A DNA stretch of 51,573 nucleotides from Candidatus Omnitrophota bacterium (GTDB taxonomy: Bacteria; Omnitrophota; Gorgyraeia; Zapsychrales; JANLHA01). The notes under the pieces are model-generated. The model was not told the DNA's origin. It saw nothing but the letters and a program-made list of their open reading frames with translations, and did no database searches. Shown piece after piece: positions 1-7,437 of the stretch. Both the position numbers and the translations under genes were made by a program. The stretch is from positions 1 to 51,573 of the forward strand of contig JAGLNJ010000116.1 in the NCBI GenBank assembly GCA_023139575.1, in the 5' to 3' direction. Every line of letters starts with the position of its first letter. The stretch's first letter is position 1.

Positions 1-1
1 A

Positions 2-202
2 TTCCTGAATATCATCGCTTTAACAGATTTTGGTAAAGGAGCACAGGACATCCAATGGAAAAGGCTGCACGCAAAAAGGCTGAATATTTTTATCATTGGT
101 GCTATGATAGATGATAAATTGCACATTGAAACGCTACTGGGTGAAACCAATAAAATGTTTTTTGTTAGAGTTCAAGAAAATTCCTCCCTTCGGTCGTCAT
201 AA
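2..202 (+). CDS. Possible C-terminal end of an unrecognised protein, cut by the window edge
   Basis: One frame is open from base 2 to a TAA at 200-202, about 66 codons, and runs off the left edge of the window. The peptide is mixed in composition, with a short hydrophobic stretch (NIFIIGAM) near the middle. I do not recognise the family and see no motif. Being upstream and co-oriented with moxR it could be the 3' end of a gene in the same operon, but moxR has its own leader with a hairpin. The only support is an open frame of moderate length, so this may be chance. Confidence 0.3.
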   Translation, partial: FLNIIALTDFGKGAQDIQWKRLHAKRLNIFIIGAMIDDKLHIETLLGETNKMFFVRVQENSSLRSS

Positions 203-233
203 CTTCTTGCGTTCTTAGGAAAGGAGTTTTCAG

Positions 234-265
234 CAGTTTGGAAAATTTTATATTTTCCTAAACTG
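234..265 (+). promoter_or_regulatory. Hairpin in the leader just upstream of moxR
   Basis: CAGTTTGGAAAAT (234-246) pairs with ATTTTCC-T-AAACTG (252-265): 13 base pairs with one bulged T and a 5-base loop. It ends 26 bases before the moxR start codon and is not followed by a run of T, so it is a poor intrinsic terminator. It may end or protect a transcript, or sit in the moxR leader. Only the pairing is observed; the function is inferred. Confidence 0.35.
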
Positions 266-291
266 TAAAATATTTACTTGAGGAAGGATTC

Positions 292-1287
292 ATGGACCAA
301 CAGGGCGTAGAACATTTAGAAAAACTTATTAAACAAGAACATGAATTTTTCAACCAATTCTTTACAGAAATGGAAAAAGTCATCGTCGGACAACGGGAAT
401 TGGTTGAAAAAATATTATTAGGGCTACTCGCTAATGGGCATATTCTTATTGAAGGCCTGCCGGGCCTGGCAAAGACTCTGGCCGTAAAAACCTTTGCGTC
501 AATCGTTCAACTGGAGTTCAGCCGTATTCAATTCACACCTGATATGCTGCCTACTGATTTGATCGGTGCCCCTGTCTACACCCCGAAAAGCCAATCCTTT
601 GAAATAAAAAAAGGGCCGATCTTCTCACAAATTCTTCTTGCCGATGAAATCAACCGCGCCCCGGCAAAAGTTCAAAGCGCTCTGCTAGAGGTGATGCAGG
701 AAAAACAGGTAACCATCGGCGATCAATCTCTAAGCCTGAAAGAGCCCTTTCTTGTTTTGGCTACGCAAAATGATATTGAGCAGGACGGAACATATCCCCT
801 GCCGGAATCGCAACTGGACAGGTTTATGCTCAAGGTCAGAATTTCATACCCCAATCGCGAGGAGGAAGCTGAGATTGTTGAACGAATGTCTTTTACGCAA
901 ACAAACACACCGGTCGAACCTGTGTTTTCTTCCGGGCATATTCTCAAACTTCGTTCTTATGTTGATCAAGTTTATGTCGATCAAAAAATACGGGATTATA
1001 TTTTAGATATCGTCGCGGCAACACGCGAACCACAGCGTTTTGGTTTGCCGGATCTGGAAAATTTTATCCAATATGGCGTTTCGCCGCGCGCAACACTGCA
1101 TTTAACCCTGGCAGCCAAGACATTCGCTTTGATTCAAGGCCGGGGATATGTTCGCCCCCAGGATGTCAACGCCATGGGAATTGATGTTTTGGGACATCGA
1201 ATAATTGAGAGTTTTCATGCCCGATCCCAAAATGTTACCGCGGATGATCTGGTTCAAAGAATCCTGGATAAAATTTCCATGCCCTGA
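292..1287 (+). CDS. MoxR-family AAA+ ATPase
   Basis: Cytoplasmic MoxR-type AAA+ ATPase of 331 residues, the usual size. Members act as chaperones that mature or activate partner proteins, often with VWA-domain partners. Walker A is GLPGLAKT (55-62), Walker B LLADEI (115-120), sensor 1 LATQN (156-160) and the arginine-finger segment ESQLDRF (172-178). The ATG follows AGGAAGG with about 7 bases spacing, which fixes the start. No DUF58 or VWA partner gene follows, as it commonly does in this family; the next gene is a membrane EEP protein. The upstream end of the operon is outside the window, so a partner could lie there. Confidence 0.93.
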   Translation: MDQQGVEHLEKLIKQEHEFFNQFFTEMEKVIVGQRELVEKILLGLLANGHILIEGLPGLAKTLAVKTFASIVQLEFSRIQFTPDMLPTDLIGAPVYTPKSQSFEIKKGPIFSQILLADEINRAPAKVQSALLEVMQEKQVTIGDQSLSLKEPFLVLATQNDIEQDGTYPLPESQLDRFMLKVRISYPNREEEAEIVERMSFTQTNTPVEPVFSSGHILKLRSYVDQVYVDQKIRDYILDIVAATREPQRFGLPDLENFIQYGVSPRATLHLTLAAKTFALIQGRGYVRPQDVNAMGIDVLGHRIIESFHARSQNVTADDLVQRILDKISMP

Positions 1288-1299
1288 TTGTTTCATATT

Positions 1300-2298
1300 A
1301 TGAATCCTCATCTCTTTATCACAGCATTCACTTTTTTTATATTAATAAAAACCTTTTGGTCTGAAAAGCCTCCTTACATCTTGTTTTCTCTATCGGCATT
1401 ACTCACTCTTTTTGGTTTTCTCAGTAAATACGGCTGGTGCTTTGATATTGCGTCTCATTTTAGAGTACAATATCTTGTTATTCAATTACTCAGCGGGATT
1501 TTTTGCGTTTTTTTAAAAAGATGGAAATTATTTGCCCTGGCATTATTATGTGCTGTTATCAACTTTTCCATAATTCTTCCTCTCTATCTTCCCGGAGCTG
1601 ATTTAGAAAATACAACAGTGCAAAAAACACGAAACATTAAATTACTTCTTATGAACGTCAACTCACAAAATAAAGATTACAAAAAGACTATTGAATATAT
1701 CGAATCCATACAGCCTGACATACTCGCCTTAGAAGAAATTAACACTGCCTGGATTGAGGCCCTATCCGGCGTTCTATCAAAGTACCCGTACTATCAACAT
1801 ATACCTCGTTCAGACAATTTCGGCATCGGTTTGTACTCAAAATTACCCCTTGAAAAAATTAATGTAAAACACTACAGCTCTGTCACAGTACCGAGCATAG
1901 TGGCAAATTTCAACATGGCGGGAATTCCATTTACGCTGCTTTTAACGCACCCCGTTCCACCCTCCAGCAACAGATATTACCAGTGGCGTAACGAGCAACT
2001 TAAAAATATCGTTAAGGAACGAGGGGAATTTGAAGAAAATTTAATAGTATTGGGCGACCTTAACAGCACTTCCTGGTCTTATTACTTTCAAGATTTCTTA
2101 CAGGGGTTAAACCTGAGAGACTCACGTAAAGGTTTTGGCCTGCAAAACACATGGCCTTCACACTTGTTTATACTGTCAATCGCTATCGACCACTGCCTTA
2201 TCAGCAACCGCTTTTCTGTCCTGGAAAGAAAAATCGGCCCCGACATCGGATCCGATCACTACCCTCTCTATGTTGAACTAAGACTTGCCGGGAGTTAA
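1300..2298 (+). CDS. Membrane-anchored endonuclease/exonuclease/phosphatase (EEP) family protein
   Basis: About 332 residues. The first 105 are hydrophobic, with three or four membrane segments. The rest is an EEP (DNase I-like) hydrolase domain: metal-binding N in LLMNVNS, catalytic E in LALEEIN, a histidine in THPVPP, the GDLNST motif and the terminal SDHYPL. EEP enzymes cleave phosphodiesters in nucleic acids, phosphoinositides or similar molecules; the substrate cannot be read from the sequence. The active domain should face outward after the membrane region. A TTG at 1288 directly abuts the moxR stop, but the ATG at 1300 is preferred; neither has a strong ribosome-binding site. Tight linkage to moxR suggests cotranscription. 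Confidence 0.85.
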   Translation: MNPHLFITAFTFFILIKTFWSEKPPYILFSLSALLTLFGFLSKYGWCFDIASHFRVQYLVIQLLSGIFCVFLKRWKLFALALLCAVINFSIILPLYLPGADLENTTVQKTRNIKLLLMNVNSQNKDYKKTIEYIESIQPDILALEEINTAWIEALSGVLSKYPYYQHIPRSDNFGIGLYSKLPLEKINVKHYSSVTVPSIVANFNMAGIPFTLLLTHPVPPSSNRYYQWRNEQLKNIVKERGEFEENLIVLGDLNSTSWSYYFQDFLQGLNLRDSRKGFGLQNTWPSHLFILSIAIDHCLISNRFSVLERKIGPDIGSDHYPLYVELRLAGS

Positions 2299-2307
2299 CC
2301 ACCTAAT

Positions 2308-2669
2308 ATGAACAGCACGCCAGCCAAAAAGTCATTAAAATATCTTGGCAGTAAAGAAAAAGCGAAGATCTATCAAAGATCAGGGAAAGCCGGTTTGAGG
2401 ACACATTAAAGATCGCAAGAATTCTTTTTATGAATAATCATGATCTCATACATAAAGCGGTGGGTTGGATGCTGCGGGAGGTCGGCAAAAAAGATTTATC
2501 GGAGGAAGAAATTTTCCTCAAAAAACACTGCCAGAAAATGCCGCGCACGATGCTGCGCTATGCCATCGAGAAATTTCCCGAGACAAAACGGCAGGCATAT
2601 CTGAAGGGAAAGATTCAACAGTTAAAAAGTCGAAAAAAACCTCGACTATTCAAACAGATAATATTTTAG
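2308..2669 (+). pseudogene. Remnant of an AlkD-type DNA alkylation repair glycosylase, internally deleted
   Basis: Two pieces of one gene lie in two frames. From the ATG at 2308, about 25 codons include KYLGSKEKAKIYQR, which resembles the AlkD N-terminus, before the frame runs to TAA at 2407-2409. In another frame, open from 2355 and recognisable from 2394, FEDTLKIARILF leads into HDLIHKAVGWMLREVGK and MPRTMLRYAIEKFPE, the strongly conserved AlkD C-terminus, ending at TAA 2667-2669. AlkD proteins have about 220-240 residues of HEAT-like repeats and excise alkylated bases. Roughly 150 central residues are missing and the join is out of frame. The 80-residue ORF from ATG 2430 is the C-terminal piece, not a new gene. 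Confidence 0.8.
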
Positions 2670-2734
2670 ATTTTATGCGAATAAACTTTGGAAAACTAGA
2701 ATTTTTTATTTCTTGGGACGAATAATGTTTAGGC

Positions 2735-3655
2735 CTATAATTCATCAATACTTTTCTTATAAACCGCTGCGGAAGCATGAAGGGCGGCTCGTTCTTCATC
2801 GGAGAGTTCCAGCTCAATGATTTCTTCAATCCCGCCTTGTCCCACCTTAACCGGAACACCGACGCATACATCTTCCAGGCCATACTCTCCTCGAAGGCAA
2901 ACGGAAGCGGACAGGAAGCTCTTCTTGTCTTTCAAAACAGCCTCTACCATATGCACCGAACTGGCAGCCGGGGAATAATAAGCGCTGCCCGTTTTAAGAA
3001 GCGAAACAATCTCCCCTCCGGCCTTGCGTGTCCGTTCAATGATCTTCTCGAGCTTGTCTTTTTCAATCAGCTCGGAAACAGCAACCCCATTGACGGTCGT
3101 ATAGCGCGGCAAAGGCACCATACTATCCCCATGCCCGCCCAAGACCATGGCCCGCACATCCTGCATGGAAACTCCAATAGCATCGGCGATAAAACAGGCA
3201 AAACGCGAGCCGTCCAAGACACCAGCCTGGCCGAATACCCTCTCTCGCTTGAATCCCGATTTCTTTAAGGCATGATAGGTCATCACATCAACAGGATTGG
3301 TGACCATAATGATAAAAGACCCCGGCGCATATTTAGAAATATTCTCAACAACACTTTTAATAATGGCGGCGTTCTTCTTCAATAAATCCAGACGCGTCAT
3401 CCCCGGTACGCGGGCCAAACCGCTTGTGATCACAACAACATCCGCCCCTTCAATATCCGCGAAAGAATTCGTGCCCACAACCTGCGTGCTGTAGCCCAAC
3501 ACCGGGCCGGCCTCCATAAGGTCTAGGGCCTTGCCCTGCGGCATACCCTCTACAATATCAACCAGAACAACATCGCCCATTTCTTTTTGCGCTAAGTACA
3601 ACGCCGCTGTGGCGCCGACGTTTCCCGCGCCGATAACCGCTACCTTGTTATTCAT
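2735..3655 (-). CDS. mdh: Malate dehydrogenase (LDH-like type)
   Basis: NAD-dependent malate/oxaloacetate interconversion in the TCA cycle or its reductive branch. 306 residues, the normal length. GAGNVG (9-14) binds NAD, and D33 ends strand 2 as in NAD-preferring enzymes. R82 in ARVPGMTR sits at the specificity position that is Gln in lactate dehydrogenases, favouring malate. VTNPVD (118-123), R151 and the proton-relay H175 in GGHGDS are present. AAGGAG lies 9 bases before the ATG. It stands alone, downstream of the MauE/DsbA pair on the same strand with a 16-base gap, so cotranscription is possible. Confidence 0.95.
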   Translation of the reverse strand: MNNKVAVIGAGNVGATAALYLAQKEMGDVVLVDIVEGMPQGKALDLMEAGPVLGYSTQVVGTNSFADIEGADVVVITSGLARVPGMTRLDLLKKNAAIIKSVVENISKYAPGSFIIMVTNPVDVMTYHALKKSGFKRERVFGQAGVLDGSRFACFIADAIGVSMQDVRAMVLGGHGDSMVPLPRYTTVNGVAVSELIEKDKLEKIIERTRKAGGEIVSLLKTGSAYYSPAASSVHMVEAVLKDKKSFLSASVCLRGEYGLEDVCVGVPVKVGQGGIEEIIELELSDEERAALHASAAVYKKSIDEL

Positions 3656-3671
3656 TTCGCTTTGCTCCTTT

Positions 3672-4130
3672 TTAATTAATAGTGACTATTTTGTAGTCAA
3701 GACTGAAAAATGAGGTTTTTTTGAGATGTCTTAGCAGAATGACCGTCATACAAAAAATGGAGATATCCATCACCAGGATCATCCAAAGGGGTACCCCGAT
3801 TAGATCGCCAAAACAGCCGCAATCCTCAATGGGGAGTTTGCGGATGATCGCTTGTGATACAGCGATAATAAAAGTGCCGGTGCAGGCCAACACGGCGAAT
3901 AATGATATCTTCGTCCATAAACCGGCAATGAGATAAACGCCTGTCAAGAATTCAAGCAAAGGAAAAATGCTGGCCGCGATATATTCCAATGAGCCATGAG
4001 GAAGCATGTCATAGCCCTGAATGACATAGAGAAAATTCTGCCGGGGCTGTATGATCTTCTCAAACCCGGAAACAAGAAATATGGCGCCGATAATAAACCG
4101 GGATAAAAAGAAAACGTTAATTTTTTTCAT
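3672..4130 (-). CDS. DoxX/MauE-type membrane protein
   Basis: 152-residue inner-membrane protein with four predicted helices, matching the DoxX/MauE family. It opens with RFIIGAIFLVSGFEKI, typical of the family, and carries the DCGCFG motif (C104, C106) of MauE proteins. MauE-like proteins are thought to supply reducing or oxidising equivalents to a periplasmic thioredoxin-fold partner. Its start overlaps the end of the upstream DsbA-like gene by 14 bases, so the two are translationally coupled and probably act as a pair, in the manner of DsbB/VKOR with DsbA. That pairing is inferred from context. Confidence 0.85.
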   Translation of the reverse strand: MKKINVFFLSRFIIGAIFLVSGFEKIIQPRQNFLYVIQGYDMLPHGSLEYIAASIFPLLEFLTGVYLIAGLWTKISLFAVLACTGTFIIAVSQAIIRKLPIEDCGCFGDLIGVPLWMILVMDISIFCMTVILLRHLKKTSFFSLDYKIVTIN

Positions 4131-4773
4131 CTTTTGGGGCTTTCGTCGGGATTCCTAAAATCTTTTCTAATTCCTTTTTAATATTACCTGAGCCCACAAC
4201 CATTTCACCATTAAGAAAATAGGTCGGGGTAGCCCGCACGCCCAACTTCTTGCCGGCATCCTTTTCTTGAAGGACGGTTAATTCGGCTTCAGAGGATTCC
4301 ACGCATACTTTAAATTTCTCCATGTCCAACTGCATTTGCTCAGCCTGGCCCAACATTTTTGCCACTGGGCTAATGCTACGGCTAATCACCCTTGCATTTT
4401 CAAATAAATAATCATGGTAGGCCCAAAATTTCTCCTGCTTGGCAGAGCATTCGGCATAAGTCGCCATTTTAACGGCATACGGGTGCAGGCTGGGCAGCGG
4501 GTAATGGCGGTAGGTCAAAAAGATTTGGTCGGAATAAAGATTCATAAACTCATGCAGGACATTAGCCCCTACAGAGCAGGCCGAACATTGGAAGTCAGTA
4601 TACTCAACAATCTTTATCCCGGCATCGGGATTGCCTTTGGACTTCTTATTCTCTAAAATAAGCTTATGCCCTTTGCCGTAAAAACCCGTTATCCAACGAC
4701 CGCCAAAAATGGCCATAACGGAAAGGGCTAAAACAATAATTGTGGCGATTTGTCTGGTCATCTTAATTTTCAT
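4117..4773 (-). CDS. DsbA-family thiol:disulfide oxidoreductase, membrane-anchored
   Basis: 218 residues: an uncleaved membrane anchor (about 8-25), then a DsbA/thioredoxin fold facing the periplasm. The redox motif is C63-S-A-C66 in TDFQCSAC, and the cis-proline loop is VRATPTYFLNG near the C-terminus. It should form or isomerise disulfides, or deliver electrons, with the overlapping MauE-like gene as membrane partner. Start is the first ATG (MKIKMTRQ); an internal ATG four codons on is possible. A promoter probably lies in the A+T-rich gap shared with the divergent FMN-binding gene. Confidence 0.88.
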   Translation of the reverse strand: MKIKMTRQIATIIVLALSVMAIFGGRWITGFYGKGHKLILENKKSKGNPDAGIKIVEYTDFQCSACSVGANVLHEFMNLYSDQIFLTYRHYPLPSLHPYAVKMATYAECSAKQEKFWAYHDYLFENARVISRSISPVAKMLGQAEQMQLDMEKFKVCVESSEAELTVLQEKDAGKKLGVRATPTYFLNGEMVVGSGNIKKELEKILGIPTKAPKDEKN

Positions 4774-4892
4774 CTAAAAGCCTTTTTTCAGATAGAGTAA
4801 TATCTTTTTATAGTATAAAAAAATGTTTTCTCTGTCCATCTTTTAATATAATATAAGTACCAAAGCATCCTGAAAATACCCGGCACCTAAAA
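4774..4892. promoter_or_regulatory. Divergent intergenic region between the DsbA-like and FMN-binding genes
   Basis: 119 A+T-rich bases separate two divergent redox genes. Rightward, TATAAT-like sequence occurs in TTTAATATAATATAAG (about 4843-4858), about 35 bases before the FMN-binding ATG at 4893. Leftward, several TA-rich stretches could serve as -10 elements. No clear -35 box or operator palindrome is visible. The arrangement would allow coordinated control of the thiol-redox pair and the FMN/AmrS operon. Confidence 0.35.
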
Positions 4893-5735
4893 ATGAGAAA
4901 ATATCGTAATATAATCAAAATCTTATCCCTATCACTGCTGATCTTCTCGCTTACACTATTCATCAATTCAAATACAGACCAGAACTATCCAGCAGAAATG
5001 AGCGGACTTTGCCTTGATGTCCTGCCACAGGCCGGGCATTGCAGCAAAGTTAACACTCCCTTTGTTCATTACAAAGGATGGGAAACGGACATGCAGACCG
5101 GTAAAGACTCTTTATCCGGCATCGCCTTTTTTACCACAGAACTCGCCCCGGATATTAAAGGTTACGGCGGTCCCATAAAAATATTAGCAGGCCTAGACAC
5201 CAAAGGACGGCTGACAAAAATCAAGATCATCGAGCATGCTGAAACAGGTTCATTCATTAAAAAGATGGATAATTTCATCACTCAGTTTGAAGGCAAGAGG
5301 TTTAATGACCCTTTTCAATTGGGAAAAGATATCGACGGCATAACAAAGGCGACTGTATCCAGCGAGGCAATAACAAAGGCTTTGTATTTAAGCCTGCGGA
5401 AAGCCGTACCTTTGCTTGAAAAAAGACACGACAGATCAAAAAAAACCTTCACGCATCGAAAAATATGGATTGTTCCTATTATTATTTTGTTTTTCTTATT
5501 CATCTGGTCTTTTGATTTAAGTAAAAAAATAACTTTTATTTTCTTTATCGTCGGCATCCTTCTATTTGGGGTTTTGGTTACGTCTTTTAATGATTCTCCT
5601 CCCGTATCATTAAAAGAAACTACCCCTGCCCAGTCGTCTTCAAAATCATCAAAAGATGCCGCCGCGCTCAAGAAGATGCTGAACGAAAAGGGCATTAAGC
5701 CACACCCTGCAAAGTACTGGAAGGAAATACATTGA
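4893..5735 (+). CDS. FMN-binding domain membrane protein (NosR/RnfG-like)
   Basis: 280 residues: N-terminal signal/anchor (about 7-25), periplasmic FMN-binding domain (about 75-170), then two membrane helices (about 190-206 and 213-231) and a charged Ser/Lys-rich tail. The flavin motif is DGITKATVSS (148-157); T154 is where RnfG/NqrC/NosR-type proteins bind FMN covalently. TKAT replaces the classic SGAT, closer to the SRAT form of NosR-like proteins. Such proteins pass electrons across or at the membrane, often with NapH/NosR polyferredoxins like that at 46101-47603. The stop TGA overlaps the TTG start of amrS, implying coupled translation. Confidence 0.82.
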   Translation: MRKYRNIIKILSLSLLIFSLTLFINSNTDQNYPAEMSGLCLDVLPQAGHCSKVNTPFVHYKGWETDMQTGKDSLSGIAFFTTELAPDIKGYGGPIKILAGLDTKGRLTKIKIIEHAETGSFIKKMDNFITQFEGKRFNDPFQLGKDIDGITKATVSSEAITKALYLSLRKAVPLLEKRHDRSKKTFTHRKIWIVPIIILFFLFIWSFDLSKKITFIFFIVGILLFGVLVTSFNDSPPVSLKETTPAQSSSKSSKDAAALKKMLNEKGIKPHPAKYWKEIH

Positions 5736-6709
5736 AAACGATAGAATGCACATTATGCCCCCGCCATTGCCGCCTGAAAGAAGGTGAACGGGGCAATTGC
5801 CGGGTACGCGTTCATCTCGACGGCAAGTTGCAAACCCTGGTTTATGGCAATCCCTGCTCCGTCCATGTCGATCCGATCGAGAAGAAGCCGGTCTTCCATG
5901 TCCTGCCCGGTTCCGCCGCTTTTTCAGTAGCAACAGCGGGATGCAACCTGCATTGTAAATATTGTCAGAACTGGCAAATCTCCCAACGAGCCCCGGAGGA
6001 AACAACTAATATTGATCTCCCGCCACAGGCCCTTGTGGCCAATGCCTTAAAATACAATTGTCGCAGTATCGCTTACACTTATACCGATCCCGTTATTTTT
6101 TATGAATATGTCTTAGACTCAGCCAAAATCGCTCACAGTCAAAACTTACTCAACATTATGGTCTCCGCCGGATACATTGAACAGGATCCCCTACTTGAAC
6201 TCTGCCCTCACATCGACGCCGCTAACATCGATTTAAAAGGCATTACAGATGATTACTATAGAAGAATGAGCGACGCCACCTTAAAACCAGTATTGGATTG
6301 CATTCAAACCATGAAAAAACAAGGCGTGTGGGTAGAGCTGACAAACCTGATCGTTCCCACGTGGAATGATGGCGAAAAAGATATCCGCGCGCTGTGCCGC
6401 TGGATCGTTGATCACCTCGGGCCGGACGTGCCTTTACATTTTTCCCGCTTCTGGCCGCAGCATCAACTGAAGAACCTTCCTCCCACGCCAGTCGAAACCT
6501 TAAGCCTGGCCTGGGACATCGCTAAAACGGAGGGCCTGCATTATGCTTATGTGGGCAATATCCCGGGACACGACGGCAACAGCACCTTTTGCCCCCATGA
6601 CAACAAACTATTGATCAAGCGTATCGGCTATCGAATTTTGGAGAATCACATTGAAGATGGGAAATGCAAATATTGCTCCCACAAAGTGCCTGGCATCTGG
6701 AAAATATAA
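5732..6709 (+). CDS. amrS: AmmeMemoRadiSam system radical SAM enzyme
   Basis: Radical SAM protein of 325 residues, normal for the family. The cluster motif is C71NLHC75KYC78. The N-terminus has the extra Cys segment CTLCPRHC...GNC (C6, C9, C13, C23) typical of AmrS. These enzymes co-occur with AMMECR1 and Memo domain proteins; their substrate is unknown. AMMECR1 and Memo genes are not in the window. Start is TTG at 5732, overlapping the upstream TGA as TTGA, with AAGGAAA about 5 bases before it. The neighbours (FMN-binding protein, mini Tat-signal protein) suggest a redox-maturation role, which is inference. Confidence 0.92.
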   Translation: MKTIECTLCPRHCRLKEGERGNCRVRVHLDGKLQTLVYGNPCSVHVDPIEKKPVFHVLPGSAAFSVATAGCNLHCKYCQNWQISQRAPEETTNIDLPPQALVANALKYNCRSIAYTYTDPVIFYEYVLDSAKIAHSQNLLNIMVSAGYIEQDPLLELCPHIDAANIDLKGITDDYYRRMSDATLKPVLDCIQTMKKQGVWVELTNLIVPTWNDGEKDIRALCRWIVDHLGPDVPLHFSRFWPQHQLKNLPPTPVETLSLAWDIAKTEGLHYAYVGNIPGHDGNSTFCPHDNKLLIKRIGYRILENHIEDGKCKYCSHKVPGIWKI

Positions 6710-6742
6710 TTGAACTAAACTATGTCTTGGAGGAACCAACCT

Positions 6743-6913
6743 ATGCTAAAAAATAAAATGAACAGAAAAGAATTCTTAGGCCGTGTGGCTCTGTTTGTCT
6801 CCGGAATCGCCTTGCTCCCTTTTCAGAAACTTTTCTCCCATCCAAAAGGAATAAAAAGAAGCCATATTAAAGAAGCCAAATACTTCCGTTCCGGCGATCA
6901 CCTGGCGGGGTAA
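6743..6913 (+). CDS. Small Tat-signal-like protein following amrS
   Basis: 56 residues. NRKEFLGR followed by a hydrophobic stretch (VALFVSGIALLP) resembles a twin-arginine signal in which the second Arg is Lys; the mature part is only about 25 residues and ends KEAKYFRSGDHLAG. The ATG at 6743 is chosen because GGAGGAA lies 8 bases upstream; the upstream ATG at 6722 would include that site in the coding region. It begins 33 bases after amrS, so the same operon is likely. I do not know its function. Its odd size suggests an exported peptide modified by, or serving, the AmrS/polyferredoxin system. Confidence 0.7.
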   Translation: MLKNKMNRKEFLGRVALFVSGIALLPFQKLFSHPKGIKRSHIKEAKYFRSGDHLAG

Positions 6914-6960
6914 GACCAGGATTTTCCTGACTCCAAGGGTTATCGAACAGCCCTCAAGTC

Positions 6961-7413
6961 TTAAGGACACGCTCCCAATGAGGAAAACACCACCGTCCCG
7001 CATAAAGATGTCCCGGTATTCGTATCATATAACAATTCAATTTTGCTGCTGCCGTCACCGCCATCGACGGCATTTCTCGTAGCTACAACGGTGAATGAAT
7101 ATGTCGGGGGAACCCATCCACCATTAGTCGTAACACCAAAAGCATAAGCGAAGCGCCTTGCGGGATTGTCATCAGGATTTTCAACATCCAAGTCCGCCAT
7201 GATAACACAGCCGGCATCAAGCCCCGAATTCATGATCACACAGCGATTAACTGAATCACGAACAATCTTTAAGTTAGTAACCGCCTCCACATTCTTGGAA
7301 AACTCCACCATACTGAAGAACCGGGGCAAAGCCAATGAAGCCAGCACAGCAACAATAATAATAACAATGATAAGTTCTAAAAGCGTGAAACTTTTGAGGT
7401 TTTTCTTTAACAT
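6961..7413 (-). CDS. Type IV pilin / type II secretion pseudopilin-like protein
   Basis: 150 residues. The leader MLKKNLKS precedes FTLLELIIVIIIVAVLASLA, the class III prepilin signal recognised by PilD, with Ser instead of Gly before the cleaved Phe. The helix continues to about residue 40, followed by a small beta domain containing two possible disulfide Cys pairs (CVIMNSGLDAGC; C near the end). It would be processed and assembled into a pilus or pseudopilus. No other pilus gene is nearby, so it is an orphan minor pilin. The weak site GAAAAAGAT precedes the ATG. It converges with the mini Tat gene. Confidence 0.88.
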   Translation of the reverse strand: MLKKNLKSFTLLELIIVIIIVAVLASLALPRFFSMVEFSKNVEAVTNLKIVRDSVNRCVIMNSGLDAGCVIMADLDVENPDDNPARRFAYAFGVTTNGGWVPPTYSFTVVATRNAVDGGDGSSKIELLYDTNTGTSLCGTVVFSSLGACP

Positions 7414-7437
7414 ATCTTTTTCAAAAATTTTTCGTTA

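Noticed and set aside
2465-2725. 86-codon + strand frame overlapping the AlkD remnant
   Set aside because: It is out of frame with the AlkD homology, which is strong, and shows no family features.
2777-3268. 163-codon + strand frame opposite malate dehydrogenase
   Set aside because: It is antisense to a well-supported gene and has no recognisable content.
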